Below are positions 18,750-27,343 of a stretch of DNA of 64,000 bases, in pieces (the stretch's first letter is position 1; every line of letters starts with the position of its first letter). The notes under the pieces were generated by a model that was not told the DNA's origin, made no database searches, and saw only the letters and a list, made by a program, of their open reading frames with translations. Source of the stretch: CALROG01 sp943369755 (GTDB lineage Bacteria; Pseudomonadota; Gammaproteobacteria; Burkholderiales; Burkholderiaceae_C); contig CALROG020000010.1 in the NCBI GenBank assembly GCA_943369755.1, positions 1-64,000 of the forward strand, in the 5' to 3' direction. The translations under genes were made by a program, and so were the position numbers.

Positions 18750-20221
18750 GCGGGCAGGGAAGCCATCACCTGCGCCACGGCGGCCGTGAGCTTCTTGGCG
18801 TAGGGCACGTGCAGGAATTCATTGGGGCCATGCGCGTTGCTGCGCGGCCCCAGCACGCCGCAGACCATCATTTGCGCCTGCGGGAAGCCTTTGCTGAGCA
18901 TGTTCATCAGTGGAATGGTGCCGCCCTGGCCGATATAGCCCACGCCGCTGCCAAAGTGCGCCTGGCTCGCGGCGTTCAGTGCCTGCTCGAACCACGGCGC
19001 GGTGCCCGGCGCGTTCCAGCCGGTGGCACCCCCGTTGCTTTCAAACGTTACCTTGGCCTGGTAGGGCGCGTTGTCTTCCAGCAGTGCCTTCATTTGCGCC
19101 ACTGCGCTGGCCGCGTCCACCAGCGGCGGCAAGCGCAGGCTGAGCTTGAACGCGGTGTAGGGGCGCAGCACATTGCCGGCGTCTTTCAGCGCCGGGAAGC
19201 CCTCGGCCCCGGTCACGCTGAGGGTGGGCGTCCAGGTGCGGTTGAGAAGGGCCTTCACCGGGTCGGTGGTGGTGGGCAGCGCAAAAGCGGTGGAGCCGCC
19301 ACAGTCGTAGTGGGCCCAGGGGAAGCGCTTGTACACCTCGTCACCCAGAATGGCCGCTGTGGCCTGCGCCTGCGCCAGCCGCTCAGGCGGCACCTCGCAA
19401 TGAAAGCTGGCGGGCAGCATGCGCCCGGTGGCGCTGTCTTCCAGCCGGTCCAGCACCTGGCGCATGATCCGAAAGCTGCTGGGCACCAGGCCGGAGGCGT
19501 CGCCTGAATGCACGCCTTCGGTCAGCACCTCAACCTTGAGCGTGCCGCTGGCCATGCCGCGCAGGCTGGTGGTGAGCCAGAGCTGGTCGTAGTTGCCAGC
19601 GCCGCTGTCCAGGCAAATCACCAGCGCCACCTCGCCCAGGCGCGGGCGCAACAAGTCAATGTAGGGCAGCAGGTCGTAGCTGCCAGACTCTTCACAGGTT
19701 TCCACCAGCCCCACGATGCGCGGGTGCGGCACCTTCTGGCTTTTGAGCGCCTGAACTGCGGCAATGCTGGCGTACACCGCGTAGCCGTCGTCCGCGCCGC
19801 CACGGCCATACAGCTTGCCGTCTTCGTACTTCGGCGTCCAGGGACCCAGGTCGTTGCGCCAGCCGGTGAACTCGGGCTGCTTGTCCATGTGGCCGTACAT
19901 CAGAACGGTCTGGCTCGATTCGGCCTTGGTCGCCGCAATGTCAAAAAACAGCACGGGCGTGCGGCCCGGCAGGCGCACGATCTCAAGCTTCAGCCCCTCG
20001 ACCTTCTGGGCCTCGACCCATTGCGCAGCGTTGCGCAGCACGGTCTCGATGTAGCCGTTGGCAGCCCAGTCTTTGTCAAAGCCGGGCGACTTGGCCGGGA
20101 TCTGGATGTAGTCGCTCAGTTGCCGGACGATGTCACTGTCCCACTGGTTTGTGGCGTGGGCCAAAGCAGCGGCGGCGTCCAGCGCGCCGCCGGGCATTTC
20201 GCGGTGAAGAGGTGCGTTCAT
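18746..20221 (-). CDS. M20-family metallopeptidase (dipeptidase-like)
   Basis: Zinc exopeptidase of 491 residues, similar to the carnosinase/CNDP-type M20 enzymes. Metal and catalytic segments: VLMYGHMDKQPEF (His and Asp), YGRGGADDGYAVYAS, GLVETCEESGSYDL (catalytic Glu pair), ICLDSGAGNYDQLWL and GQGGTIPLMNML. A dimerisation insert lies around residues 235-370. I chose ATG 20221 (MNAPLHREMPGGALD); a frame continuing to 20296 is unlikely. Translationally coupled to the lipase downstream. Confidence 0.92.
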   Translation of the reverse strand: MNAPLHREMPGGALDAAAALAHATNQWDSDIVRQLSDYIQIPAKSPGFDKDWAANGYIETVLRNAAQWVEAQKVEGLKLEIVRLPGRTPVLFFDIAATKAESSQTVLMYGHMDKQPEFTGWRNDLGPWTPKYEDGKLYGRGGADDGYAVYASIAAVQALKSQKVPHPRIVGLVETCEESGSYDLLPYIDLLRPRLGEVALVICLDSGAGNYDQLWLTTSLRGMASGTLKVEVLTEGVHSGDASGLVPSSFRIMRQVLDRLEDSATGRMLPASFHCEVPPERLAQAQATAAILGDEVYKRFPWAHYDCGGSTAFALPTTTDPVKALLNRTWTPTLSVTGAEGFPALKDAGNVLRPYTAFKLSLRLPPLVDAASAVAQMKALLEDNAPYQAKVTFESNGGATGWNAPGTAPWFEQALNAASQAHFGSGVGYIGQGGTIPLMNMLSKGFPQAQMMVCGVLGPRSNAHGPNEFLHVPYAKKLTAAVAQVMASLPA

Positions 20222-20350
20222 GGGATTCCTGTAGTTCAGGGCAGGCGAAGCCGTCACTTTACGCCGGGCGCGCTGGGCGCGCCAGCCTGTGGGCATCGCA
20301 GGCGCGACAGGGATTGCCTATAGTCAGACCCTCTGCCCTGAAAGCCCCGC

Positions 20351-21055
20351 ATGATCAACCTGTCCAGCTTTCCCATCACCAGCAAATGGCCGGCACTGCA
20401 CCCCAGCCGCATCCAGCTTTATTCCCTGCCCACGCCCAACGGCGTAAAGGCCTCGATCATGCTGGAGGAATCCGGCCTGCCGTATGAGCCGCACCTGGTG
20501 AGCTTTGAGCGCAACGACCAGGTGTCGCCCGAATTCCTCTCGCTCAACCCCAACAACAAAATCCCCGCCATGATCGACCCCAACGGCCCCGGCGGGCAGC
20601 CGCTGGCGCTGTTTGAGTCGGGCGCGATGCTGATTTACCTGGCCGAGAAAACCGGCCAGTTCATGCCGCAAGACCCCGCCGGGCGTTACCAGACCATGCA
20701 GTGGGTGATGTTCCAGATGGGCGGCATTGGCCCGATGTTTGGCCAGCTGGGCTTCTTTCACAAGTTCGCCGGCAAGGAATTTGAAGACAAGCGCCCGCGC
20801 GACCGTTACGCCGCCGAGTCAAAGCGGCTGCTCGGGGTGCTGGACCAGCGGCTGGCCGGGCGCGACTGGGTGATGGGTGCCGACTACAGCATTGCCGATA
20901 TCGCCATCTTCCCCTGGGTGCGCAACCTGGTGGGCTTTTACGACGCGGGCGAGCTGGTGGGTTTTGACGCCTTCACCCATGTGCAGCGCGCGCTGGCCGC
21001 ATTCGTGGCCCGGCCCGCGGTGGTCAGGGGCCTGGTGATTCCGGCGCGCGGCTGA
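20351..21055 (+). CDS. Glutathione S-transferase family protein (YghU/YfcG-like)
   Basis: Glutathione-dependent enzyme, 234 residues. N-terminal thioredoxin-like domain: RIQLYSLPTPNGVKASIMLE, NNKIPAMIDP and ALFESGAMLIYLAEK (the Glu-Ser glutathione contact). The alpha-helical domain follows with DYSIADIAIFPWVRN. The order and the TPNG motif fit the disulfide-bond reductase GSTs YghU/YfcG rather than maleylacetoacetate isomerases. Divergent from the dipeptidase; monocistronic. Confidence 0.9.
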   Translation: MINLSSFPITSKWPALHPSRIQLYSLPTPNGVKASIMLEESGLPYEPHLVSFERNDQVSPEFLSLNPNNKIPAMIDPNGPGGQPLALFESGAMLIYLAEKTGQFMPQDPAGRYQTMQWVMFQMGGIGPMFGQLGFFHKFAGKEFEDKRPRDRYAAESKRLLGVLDQRLAGRDWVMGADYSIADIAIFPWVRNLVGFYDAGELVGFDAFTHVQRALAAFVARPAVVRGLVIPARG

Positions 21056-21081
21056 CACCAGCCCCGAAAACTGGCAAAACG

Positions 21082-21129
21082 GCCTGCAGCCCGCGTAGAT
21101 ATTGCGTGAGCCACTATTAAATTCATAGC
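21082..21129 (+). repeat. 48-base interspersed element, copy C (intergenic)
   Basis: GCCTGCAGCCCGCGTAGATA, TTGCGTGAGCCACTATTAAA and TTCATAGC, 27 bases after the GST stop. It is the copy closest to the consensus and carries all three small dyads. Confidence 0.85.
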
Positions 21130-21215
21130 GTTTTGCTGCGCCATGCGGGAGCCGACTGGCCCGCCCCAACCCACAACACCGGCCACCGCTGCTCGCAGAT
21201 GATGGACTAAACTCC

Positions 21216-21231
21216 AATTAATCGATTAATT
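21216..21231. promoter_or_regulatory. Perfect 16-base palindrome, candidate GntR operator
   Basis: AATTAATCGATTAATT lies 18 bases before the start of the GntR regulator gene, in an otherwise GC-rich gap. ATCGATAAAA/TTAATCGAT half-sites recur at 27284-27328, between the Bug receptor and nitroreductase genes, suggesting one regulator for both places (inference). Confidence 0.6.
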
Positions 21232-21248
21232 CTGCAAATCAGCGCTTC

Positions 21249-21965
21249 ATGCCTCGCAAGTCTCCTGTCCCCACCGCTTCCGATTCAGGGGCCGCCACAG
21301 CAACCCGGGCCAGCGCGGTGTACGAGCGTCTGCGCGCCGACATTGCGCACGGCGAGCTGGAGCCGGGCAGCAAGCTGCGTGTGGGCGCGATGTCTGAGCG
21401 GTATGGCGTAGGTGCCAGCCCGCTGCGCGAGGCACTGAGCCGACTGTCGGCCGAGGGCCTGGTGGCCCGCACCGACCAGCGCGGCTTCAGTGTGGCGGCG
21501 CTTAGCTGGGACGAACTGCCGATCCTGACCCGCAACCGGGTGCAGCTTGAAAGCCTGGCGCTGGCTGAGTCCATCGAACACCGCGACGCCGCCTGGGAAG
21601 ACCAGCTGGCGCTGCTGGTGCACCGCCTGTCACGAACCCCGCGCTCACTGGCCACCGACCACTATGTTCCCAACCCGGAGTGGGAAACCCTGCACCGGGA
21701 GTTTCACCGCGGCCTGCTGGCGCGCTGCCCGTCGCGCTGGCTGCGCGCGTTTTGTGCCAGTCTGGCCGAAGAGGCCTACCGCTTCCGTCAACTGGCCGCC
21801 GTAAAGATGTTCAGCTCCCGCAACGAGCATGCCGAGCATGTGGCGATTTTTGAGGCCGCTATTCATGCCCGCACCGACGACGCGGTGCGCCTGCTGACCG
21901 AGCACTACACCCGCACCTCCAGCGTGGTGGCCACGCAGGCACGCGAACTGGGGCACCCGGCCTGA
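21249..21965 (+). CDS. GntR-family regulator, FCD subfamily
   Basis: Ligand-responsive DNA-binding protein of 238 residues. Winged helix-turn-helix at about residues 17-80 (RASAVYERLRADIAHGELEP, GASPLREALSRLSAEGLVA, RGFSVAAL), then an FCD effector domain with the metal-binding Asp/His pattern (EFHRGLLARCPS, HVAIFEAAIHARTDDAVRLL). A perfect AT-rich palindrome sits in its promoter, so it probably represses itself. It is convergent with the peroxidase operon and is the likely controller of the dioxygenase cluster at 22-28 kb (inference from shared operator half-sites). Confidence 0.9.
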   Translation: MPRKSPVPTASDSGAATATRASAVYERLRADIAHGELEPGSKLRVGAMSERYGVGASPLREALSRLSAEGLVARTDQRGFSVAALSWDELPILTRNRVQLESLALAESIEHRDAAWEDQLALLVHRLSRTPRSLATDHYVPNPEWETLHREFHRGLLARCPSRWLRAFCASLAEEAYRFRQLAAVKMFSSRNEHAEHVAIFEAAIHARTDDAVRLLTEHYTRTSSVVATQARELGHPA

Positions 21966-21997
21966 GATCGCCCCTGGCGGCGGCGCTTCGGTGGTGC

Positions 21998-23212
21998 TCA
22001 GCCCGCTTTGGTGCAGGGTGCCAGGCGGCGCGGCTTCCACTGGCGCGCCTGCGGGTCTGACAAGCTGCCCAGAAAGGCCCGCAGGTCATTGATCTCACCG
22101 GGCGTCAAGGCCAGCGGCTTGAGCACCTGCTCGCCGTCAGCGTGCAGCCGCTCCAGGTTCAGCCGCGAGTAGTGCAGCACCACCTGGCGCAGCGAGGCCA
22201 GCTGGCCGTTGTGCATGTAGGGCGCGGTGTCGGCAACGTTGCGCAGACTGGGCACCTTGAACTCGCCAAAGTTGCGGTGCTGCAGGTCCACCTGGCGGGT
22301 TTTCAGTGCAGCTTCGTCCGGCCCGTCACGCCAGCCAGACAGCAGGTTGAACGGGCTGGCCCACAGCGCCTGAATGCCGCCGTGCCGGCCGGGGTCAACC
22401 ACCCCGGGGCGCACAAAAAATGGAATCCCGATGTCGCCAAACTCTGCGTTGCTGAACATCGGCCCCAGATGGCACAGGTTGCACTGGCCGCGCCCCACAA
22501 ACAGCCGAAGGCCGCGCTGGGCCGCCAGCGGGTAGCGCGCCGCCGCGGCGTGGTCGCCGCTGGCCTGGGCCTCGCGAAAGTCGTCAAAGGCAGTGGGGCC
22601 GGAAACCAGGCTTGCAGTGAACGCGCTGATGGCCTTGGCGGCGTCTACCAACGTGGCCTGGGCCTGTGGCTCGGGCAGGTTGCCAAAAACCTGCTGCCAG
22701 CGGCAGCCTAGCTGCGCGTCTTGCGCAATCAGGCCCGCCACATGACTGGCGCTGGTGGCCATCTCGCGTGGGTCGGTCAGTGGCCGCATGGCTTGCGACC
22801 ACAGGCTGTCGGAGGCACCGTCCCAGCCCAGCCAGCGTTCATGCACCGCATTCCACAGCGACGGCGCGTTGCGGTCCAGCACCACACGCCCCAGCGACCT
22901 GGCCCGCCCGTCGGCAAACGCCTTGGCCGGGCTGTGGCAGCTGGCACAGGCCATGCGGCCATCGGGTGACAGGCGCTTGTCAAAAAACAGTGCCTGGCCC
23001 AGCGCAATCGCCTGCGGTTGCCCAGACAGGCGGTTGCCGACGTCGCGCGCCGGCGGCAATGGCCAGGGGCCATGGCGCTGGATGCGCGCTACTTCGTCGG
23101 CCGAAAAGTCCAGCAAGCCGGCGGGCGCGGCGGCCAGGGCGGCTGGGTGGGCCAGGCTGCCAAAGGCAATTGCCCACACGGCCGCGTAAAACCGGCGACG
23201 CCAGGGCGTCAT
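21998..23212 (-). CDS. Di-haem cytochrome c peroxidase / MauG-like protein
   Basis: Periplasmic c-type cytochrome of 404 residues with a hydrophobic signal (FYAAVWAIAFGSLAHPAALA). Two haem sites are visible: CASCH in GRMACASCHSPAKAF and CNLCH in GRGQCNLCHLGPMFS. Family context residues also appear (GQALFFDKRLSPDG, FKVPSLRNVADTAPYMHNGQ, LTPGEINDLRAFLGSL). It could reduce peroxide or, like MauG, oxidise a protein partner. The start overlaps the stop of the upstream FixH/YtkA-like gene by four bases, and the order amidohydrolase, YtkA-like, peroxidase looks like one unit. Confidence 0.9.
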   Translation of the reverse strand: MTPWRRRFYAAVWAIAFGSLAHPAALAAAPAGLLDFSADEVARIQRHGPWPLPPARDVGNRLSGQPQAIALGQALFFDKRLSPDGRMACASCHSPAKAFADGRARSLGRVVLDRNAPSLWNAVHERWLGWDGASDSLWSQAMRPLTDPREMATSASHVAGLIAQDAQLGCRWQQVFGNLPEPQAQATLVDAAKAISAFTASLVSGPTAFDDFREAQASGDHAAAARYPLAAQRGLRLFVGRGQCNLCHLGPMFSNAEFGDIGIPFFVRPGVVDPGRHGGIQALWASPFNLLSGWRDGPDEAALKTRQVDLQHRNFGEFKVPSLRNVADTAPYMHNGQLASLRQVVLHYSRLNLERLHADGEQVLKPLALTPGEINDLRAFLGSLSDPQARQWKPRRLAPCTKAG

Positions 23213-23625
23213 GGCACCTCTATCTCACGCTCCAGCCGGACCGCCTGCGCGCCGCTGCCCAGCTCCAGCCGAACCCGCCAGCGCCCCGGCATGTGGAACA
23301 TCAACCCTTCGGCGCGGTAGTGGCCCTGGCCCAGGTCTTTGACGCTGGCGCGGTAGTTCATGCCGTGGCGGTGCGCGGGCATGTCGGCATCGACCCGCAG
23401 CGCCGTCGGCGCCGGCTGGCCTGGGCCGGCACAGACCTGCAACGCCAGGCTGAAGTGCTGCCCCACCGCAATGGGCCAGCGGCTGGGCGCAAATGCCACG
23501 CTGTAGCCCTGGCCAGCGAGCTGCTGGCGCCCGGCTTGGGCCAGCGTCTTGCCACAGTCATTTGCGCCAGCCGGCAGCGCCAGACCGGCCCATGCCAGAC
23601 AAAGCGCTGCGCGCAGCCGGTTCAT
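23209..23625 (-). CDS. Small secreted YtkA/FixH-like protein
   Basis: 138 residues with a signal peptide (MNRLRAALCLAWAGLALPAGA). The mature part looks like a small beta-sandwich: FSLALQVCAGPGQPAPTALR, VDADMPAHRHGMNYR, FHMPGRWRVRLELGS. The MPAHRHGM segment recalls the YtkA/CopC-type metal-facing loops with Met and His. Two cysteines (NDCGK and QVCAG) could pair. It overlaps the amidohydrolase by four bases upstream and the peroxidase by four downstream, so all three are cotranslated. Role unknown; a metal or haem-protein partner of the peroxidase is plausible. Confidence 0.65.
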   Translation of the reverse strand: MNRLRAALCLAWAGLALPAGANDCGKTLAQAGRQQLAGQGYSVAFAPSRWPIAVGQHFSLALQVCAGPGQPAPTALRVDADMPAHRHGMNYRASVKDLGQGHYRAEGLMFHMPGRWRVRLELGSGAQAVRLEREIEVP

Positions 23626-24479
23626 GCCCGGGGCGCACCCGCCGGGCGCAACAACTGTTCGGCGTTGCGCCAGCCAATGCGCTCGGCCAGCGCGGGCGGC
23701 AGGTCTTTGAGCCAGCCGCGCGAATAGGTGGCGTGGCCTTCGATGTAGTACCAACGCTCGGGCGTAAAGGTGTCGGTACCGATCATGAAGCGGTCGGGGA
23801 ACTCCATGAACGCTTCGCGCCAGGCCGGGTCCACCTTGCCCAGCGTGGCCTGGTCGCTGCGATAAGCCAGGTCGCTCCACAGGCGCGGGTGGCGGCGCAA
23901 GGTCTCGCGCACGACCTCGGGCCGGTCAAAGCCTGAATGGGCCCACAGCACGCGGGCCTCGGGCCACTGGCGAAACAAACGGTTGACCGCGTCCACATCA
24001 GAGTGCGCATGCAGCACCAGGCCGCGCTCGCGCGCCAGCGCCACCATGCGGCGGGGCACTGCCAGCTCGGCATCTTCGCCCGAAAGATGGAACTCACCAA
24101 TGCCCACATAACGGTACCTGGCCAGGCGCTCTTCAAGGTAGCGCACCACGGTGGCGTCGCGTACCCAGGTGCCGATCTCGCTGCGGGTGCGGTAGGGCCG
24201 CAGCTCGGCCACGATCAGGTCGGGCGCTTCTGCCACCAGCTTTTGCGTGCCCTCGTCGTTGGACGACGACACCAGCGCGCCCTTGAGCCCGGCCTTGCGC
24301 AAAATCGCCACCGCCTGCTTTGGCGGCACCAGGTCCCAGGCGTCGTGGCTGTAGTGAATATGGGCGTCGAACAGCGGCAAGTCGTCCGCAGCCTGTGCCT
24401 GCGCCCCCGCACCCAACGCGCACAGGCCCGCGAGGCCGCTGAACTGACGGCGGGTGATGTCGAATGGCTTGCTGTTCAT
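23622..24479 (-). CDS. Tat-exported amidohydrolase-superfamily protein
   Basis: TIM-barrel metal-dependent hydrolase, 285 residues from MNSKPFDITRRQFSGLAGL, a clear twin-arginine signal ending at QAQAADD. Metal site candidates: DAHIHYSHDAW (HxH), GIGEFHLSG, VLHAHSDVD, VLWAHSGFD and MIGTDTFTPERWYY. This fits the amidohydrolase_2 group (decarboxylases and lactonases such as LigI) more than ureases. ATG 24479 was chosen over 24509 because it begins the Tat signal directly. It lies between the dioxygenase gene and the YtkA-like/peroxidase pair. Confidence 0.82.
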   Translation of the reverse strand: MNSKPFDITRRQFSGLAGLCALGAGAQAQAADDLPLFDAHIHYSHDAWDLVPPKQAVAILRKAGLKGALVSSSNDEGTQKLVAEAPDLIVAELRPYRTRSEIGTWVRDATVVRYLEERLARYRYVGIGEFHLSGEDAELAVPRRMVALARERGLVLHAHSDVDAVNRLFRQWPEARVLWAHSGFDRPEVVRETLRRHPRLWSDLAYRSDQATLGKVDPAWREAFMEFPDRFMIGTDTFTPERWYYIEGHATYSRGWLKDLPPALAERIGWRNAEQLLRPAGAPRA

Positions 24480-24522
24480 GATTGGCAGTATCTCTTGAAA
24501 TTCAGTCACGCTGTGGTGCCGC

Positions 24523-25407
24523 TCATGTTGGCGCTAACCCTGATTCACTGGCACTGGCCAGGCGCACGTCGAAAGTCATCACAAGGCATTGCGGGCCGGG
24601 CACGCCCAGGCGCGCACAGGCGTCGGCGTCGGTCACGCTGTCGTAACGCCCGATCAGGGCGGTACGCACCCCAAACACTGCGTCGCTGTCCAGGTATGGG
24701 TCTTGCGCATCAAACACTTCGGTGACCAGCGTTCGCAGGCCCGGCGCGGAAACGATCAAATGAAAATGCGCTGGCCGCCACGAACCACGCCCCGAGGGCT
24801 TGACCAGATCCAGCCACACCGGCCCATCGGTGGGTATCTGATAGGGCACGGCGCGGATGGTGGCGATTTCAAAACGCCCCTGCGCATCCACCTTGAGCTG
24901 GCAACGCAGGTTGTCGGTGGGTTGGCTCGGGTCCATTTGCCAGTACATCCCGTTGGCGGCGTTCTGCCAGAAGTCCAGCGTAGCGTCTGGCAGCGGCTGG
25001 CCCAGCGTGTCGGTCACGCGCCCGCGCAGCAAGACCCGTTGGCCTTCATTGCCGGCGATCAGGTTGGCCGGGTTCGTGACCCAGGGCGAGCCCACGCTGT
25101 GAAACGGGCCCAGCACGCTGCCCGGCGTGGCGGCGGGGTTGGACGCCAGCAAATCCACCAGGCTGGAGATGCCGGTCACGTCAGACAACAGCGTGAACTC
25201 GCTTCGGTTGTGGTTGCTGAGCGCCGCGACCTGATGCAGGAACCCGATGGCGGCGCGCCATTCTTCATGGGTCAGTTTGTGCTCGCGCGCATAGGCGTGC
25301 AGATGGCCCACCAGGCCCTGGACCAGCTCACGCTGGCGGGCGTCAGGCAGGCCGGCAAAGCTGCCAGTGGCGGCCTCGGTAATGTTGGCGAGCGTGATGT
25401 TTCTCAT
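24523..25407 (-). CDS. Intradiol ring-cleavage dioxygenase (hydroxyquinol/catechol 1,2-dioxygenase type)
   Basis: Non-haem Fe(III) enzyme cleaving catechol-like rings between the hydroxyls, 294 residues. The N-terminal helical dimerisation domain (about 1-100: RELVQGLVGHLHAYAREHKL) is followed by the catalytic beta-sandwich. All four iron ligands have counterparts: Tyr in NGMYWQMD, Tyr in AVPYQIPTDGP, and the two His in RPAHFHLIVSAPG. The length and N-terminus favour the hydroxyquinol group. The start overlaps the FAH gene stop by four bases. Exact substrate unknown. Confidence 0.88.
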   Translation of the reverse strand: MRNITLANITEAATGSFAGLPDARQRELVQGLVGHLHAYAREHKLTHEEWRAAIGFLHQVAALSNHNRSEFTLLSDVTGISSLVDLLASNPAATPGSVLGPFHSVGSPWVTNPANLIAGNEGQRVLLRGRVTDTLGQPLPDATLDFWQNAANGMYWQMDPSQPTDNLRCQLKVDAQGRFEIATIRAVPYQIPTDGPVWLDLVKPSGRGSWRPAHFHLIVSAPGLRTLVTEVFDAQDPYLDSDAVFGVRTALIGRYDSVTDADACARLGVPGPQCLVMTFDVRLASASESGLAPT

Positions 25408-26270
25408 GCGACCACCGGGTTGGACAGCAGGCCAACGCGTTCGATTTCTATCTCGATGATGTCGCCGGCTTTCAGCCACACCGGCGGTGTGCGGGCGTAG
25501 CCCACACCGCCCGGCGTGCCCATCACAAGCACATCGCCCGGCTCCAGCGTCAGGCATTGGGACAGCAGTGAAATGGTGCGTGCCACACCAAACACCATGT
25601 CGCTGGTGTCGGCGTCCTGCATCACCTGGCCGTTCAGGCGCGACTGGATGCGCAGGCCGGTGCAACCCGGGGGCAACTCGTCGGCAGTGACCAGGCAAGG
25701 GCCAAAGCCGCCGGTGCCGTCAAAGTTCTTGCCAATCGTCCATTGCGAGGTGCGCTTCTGGTAGTCGCGCAAGGTGGCGTCATTGAAGCAGGCGTAGCCG
25801 AACACCGCGGCCAGGGCGTCGGCCTCAGACACATTGCGGGTGCGCTGGCCGATCACCACTGCCAGCTCGGCCTCGTAATCCAGTTTGGAGGAGATGGCGG
25901 GCACCTTCAGCGGCTCCCCGTGCGCCAGCAGCGAGGTGTCACAGCGCAGGAACAACACAGGGTAGTCGGCCACCGTGTTGCCGCCCTCTTTGGCATGGTC
26001 GTGGTAGTTCACGCCCAGGCAAATCACTTTGCCGGGGTGCGCAATGCAGGGCTCCAGGCGCAGACCCGCCAGCGGCTGCGCCTGGCTGGCATCGTGGGCC
26101 ACCTGCGCAGCCAACTGTGCGGCGCGGCCCGGCGTGTCAGCGCACTGCTGAATGAAGCCGATCAGGCTGTCAGGCAACGCGTTGCCCAGCATCCGGCTGT
26201 CCACCACCCCTTTTGCGGTGAGCACACCCCAGGCCGACCCTTGAGGGCCCTTGTAACTGACGAATCGCAT
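25404..26270 (-). CDS. Fumarylacetoacetate hydrolase family protein
   Basis: Metal-dependent C-C hydrolase or decarboxylase of the acylpyruvate hydrolase group, 288 residues. N-terminal small domain (about 1-70), then VICLGVNYHDHAKEGG, the metal ligands in KLDYEAELAVVIGQ (Glu and Glu) and FNDATLRDYQKRTSQWTIGK, and the closing LEPGDVLVMGTPGGVGYART. In aromatic pathways such enzymes handle open-chain products after ring cleavage, which fits its coupling to the dioxygenase gene (ATGA overlap). The Bug receptor lies 28 bases upstream in the same operon. Confidence 0.9.
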   Translation of the reverse strand: MRFVSYKGPQGSAWGVLTAKGVVDSRMLGNALPDSLIGFIQQCADTPGRAAQLAAQVAHDASQAQPLAGLRLEPCIAHPGKVICLGVNYHDHAKEGGNTVADYPVLFLRCDTSLLAHGEPLKVPAISSKLDYEAELAVVIGQRTRNVSEADALAAVFGYACFNDATLRDYQKRTSQWTIGKNFDGTGGFGPCLVTADELPPGCTGLRIQSRLNGQVMQDADTSDMVFGVARTISLLSQCLTLEPGDVLVMGTPGGVGYARTPPVWLKAGDIIEIEIERVGLLSNPVVA

Positions 26271-26298
26271 GCGTTTCCCTTCCCTTGTTGGCAGCCGT

Positions 26299-27249
26299 TT
26301 ATTCGGCCTTGATGTTCAGCTCTTTGACCAGCTTGCCCCACTTGGCCACTTCAGTCGCCACGTAGCTGCGCAGCTGCGGGCGGTCCATCCGGGTGGCTTC
26401 CAGCGACAGCGTGGTGAAGCGCTCTTGCACGGGCTTGGCACCCAGGGCCTTGTTGATTTCGGCGTTGAGTTGGTCCAGCACGGCGGGCGGGGTCTTTCCC
26501 GGCGCGAACACGGCAAACCAGGTGTTGGCCTCGAAGTCCTTGTAGCCCAACTCGGCCACGGTGGGCACATCGGGCAATGCGGGGCTGCGCTTGAGAGACG
26601 TCACGGCAATTGGGCGCACTTTGCCCGTGCGCACAAACTGCACTGCCGGTGGCATGGAAGTGGAGGCAATTGGCACCTGGCCGCTGACCACCGCATTGGT
26701 GGCCGCCGCAGGCTGGAACGGCACGTGTGTGATGTCTACCTTGGCCAGGCCGCGAAACAACAGCTCGGCGCCTAGCTGCGTGGTGGTGCCATTGCCGGAG
26801 TGGGCATAGGCCATCTTGCTGGCGCGGGCCAGCGCCAGCAACTCGGCGAGGTTGTTGGCCTTCACGTCAGGGTGTACATAAATCAGGTTGGGCGTAAATG
26901 CGGCCATGGCCACCGGCTGTAGATCGCTGAGTGCGTCGTAGCCGGCGTTGGCGAACATGCTGGGGTTCACTGAGTACGCCACGCTATGAAACAACAGCGT
27001 GTAGCCGTCAGCCGGTGCATTCATCACACCCACCGTGGCAATGTTGCCGCCCGCGCCGGGGCGATTCTCCACCACCACCGGCTGCCCCAAGGCCGCTGAC
27101 AATTGCTCGCCGATCAGGCGGGCCACGATGTCGGTGGAGCTGCCCGGCGCGAAGGCCACCACAAAGCGGATGGGTTTGTCAGGGAAGGCCGCCTGCACCG
27201 GGAGCGCGAGCGCCAGCATTGACAGCAGGATGCACAGCAGACGTTTCAT
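26299..27249 (-). CDS. Bug-family periplasmic solute receptor (TctC-like)
   Basis: Tripartite tricarboxylate transporter receptor of 316 residues with signal MKRLLCILLSMLALALPVQA. Family marks: KPIRFVVAFAPGSSTDIVAR, NRPGAGGNIATVGV, ADGYTLLFHS, HSGNGTTTQLGAELLF, PFQPAAATNAV. No TctA/TctB membrane genes accompany it, as is usual for Bug receptors in Burkholderiales. It is probably the first gene of the operon running down to 21998 and may bind the pathway's substrate. ATG 27249 begins the signal directly. Confidence 0.93.
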   Translation of the reverse strand: MKRLLCILLSMLALALPVQAAFPDKPIRFVVAFAPGSSTDIVARLIGEQLSAALGQPVVVENRPGAGGNIATVGVMNAPADGYTLLFHSVAYSVNPSMFANAGYDALSDLQPVAMAAFTPNLIYVHPDVKANNLAELLALARASKMAYAHSGNGTTTQLGAELLFRGLAKVDITHVPFQPAAATNAVVSGQVPIASTSMPPAVQFVRTGKVRPIAVTSLKRSPALPDVPTVAELGYKDFEANTWFAVFAPGKTPPAVLDQLNAEINKALGAKPVQERFTTLSLEATRMDRPQLRSYVATEVAKWGKLVKELNIKAE

Positions 27250-27283
27250 GGATGTCTCCAAAAAAAGGGGCACAAGGCCAATT

Positions 27284-27328
27284 GATTTAATCGATAAAAA
27301 TTATGATAATGGAAAATATCGATAAAAA
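27284..27328. promoter_or_regulatory. Two ATCGATAAAA half-sites in a divergent promoter
   Basis: ATCGATAAAA occurs at 27290-27299 and 27318-27327, 28 bases apart, in the AT-rich divergent gap. The left site reads GATTTAATCGATAAA, close to the palindrome in front of the GntR gene at 21216. Likely operators for the Bug operon and the nitroreductase gene (inference). Confidence 0.55.
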
Positions 27329-27343
27329 TACCGGACTAACCCT

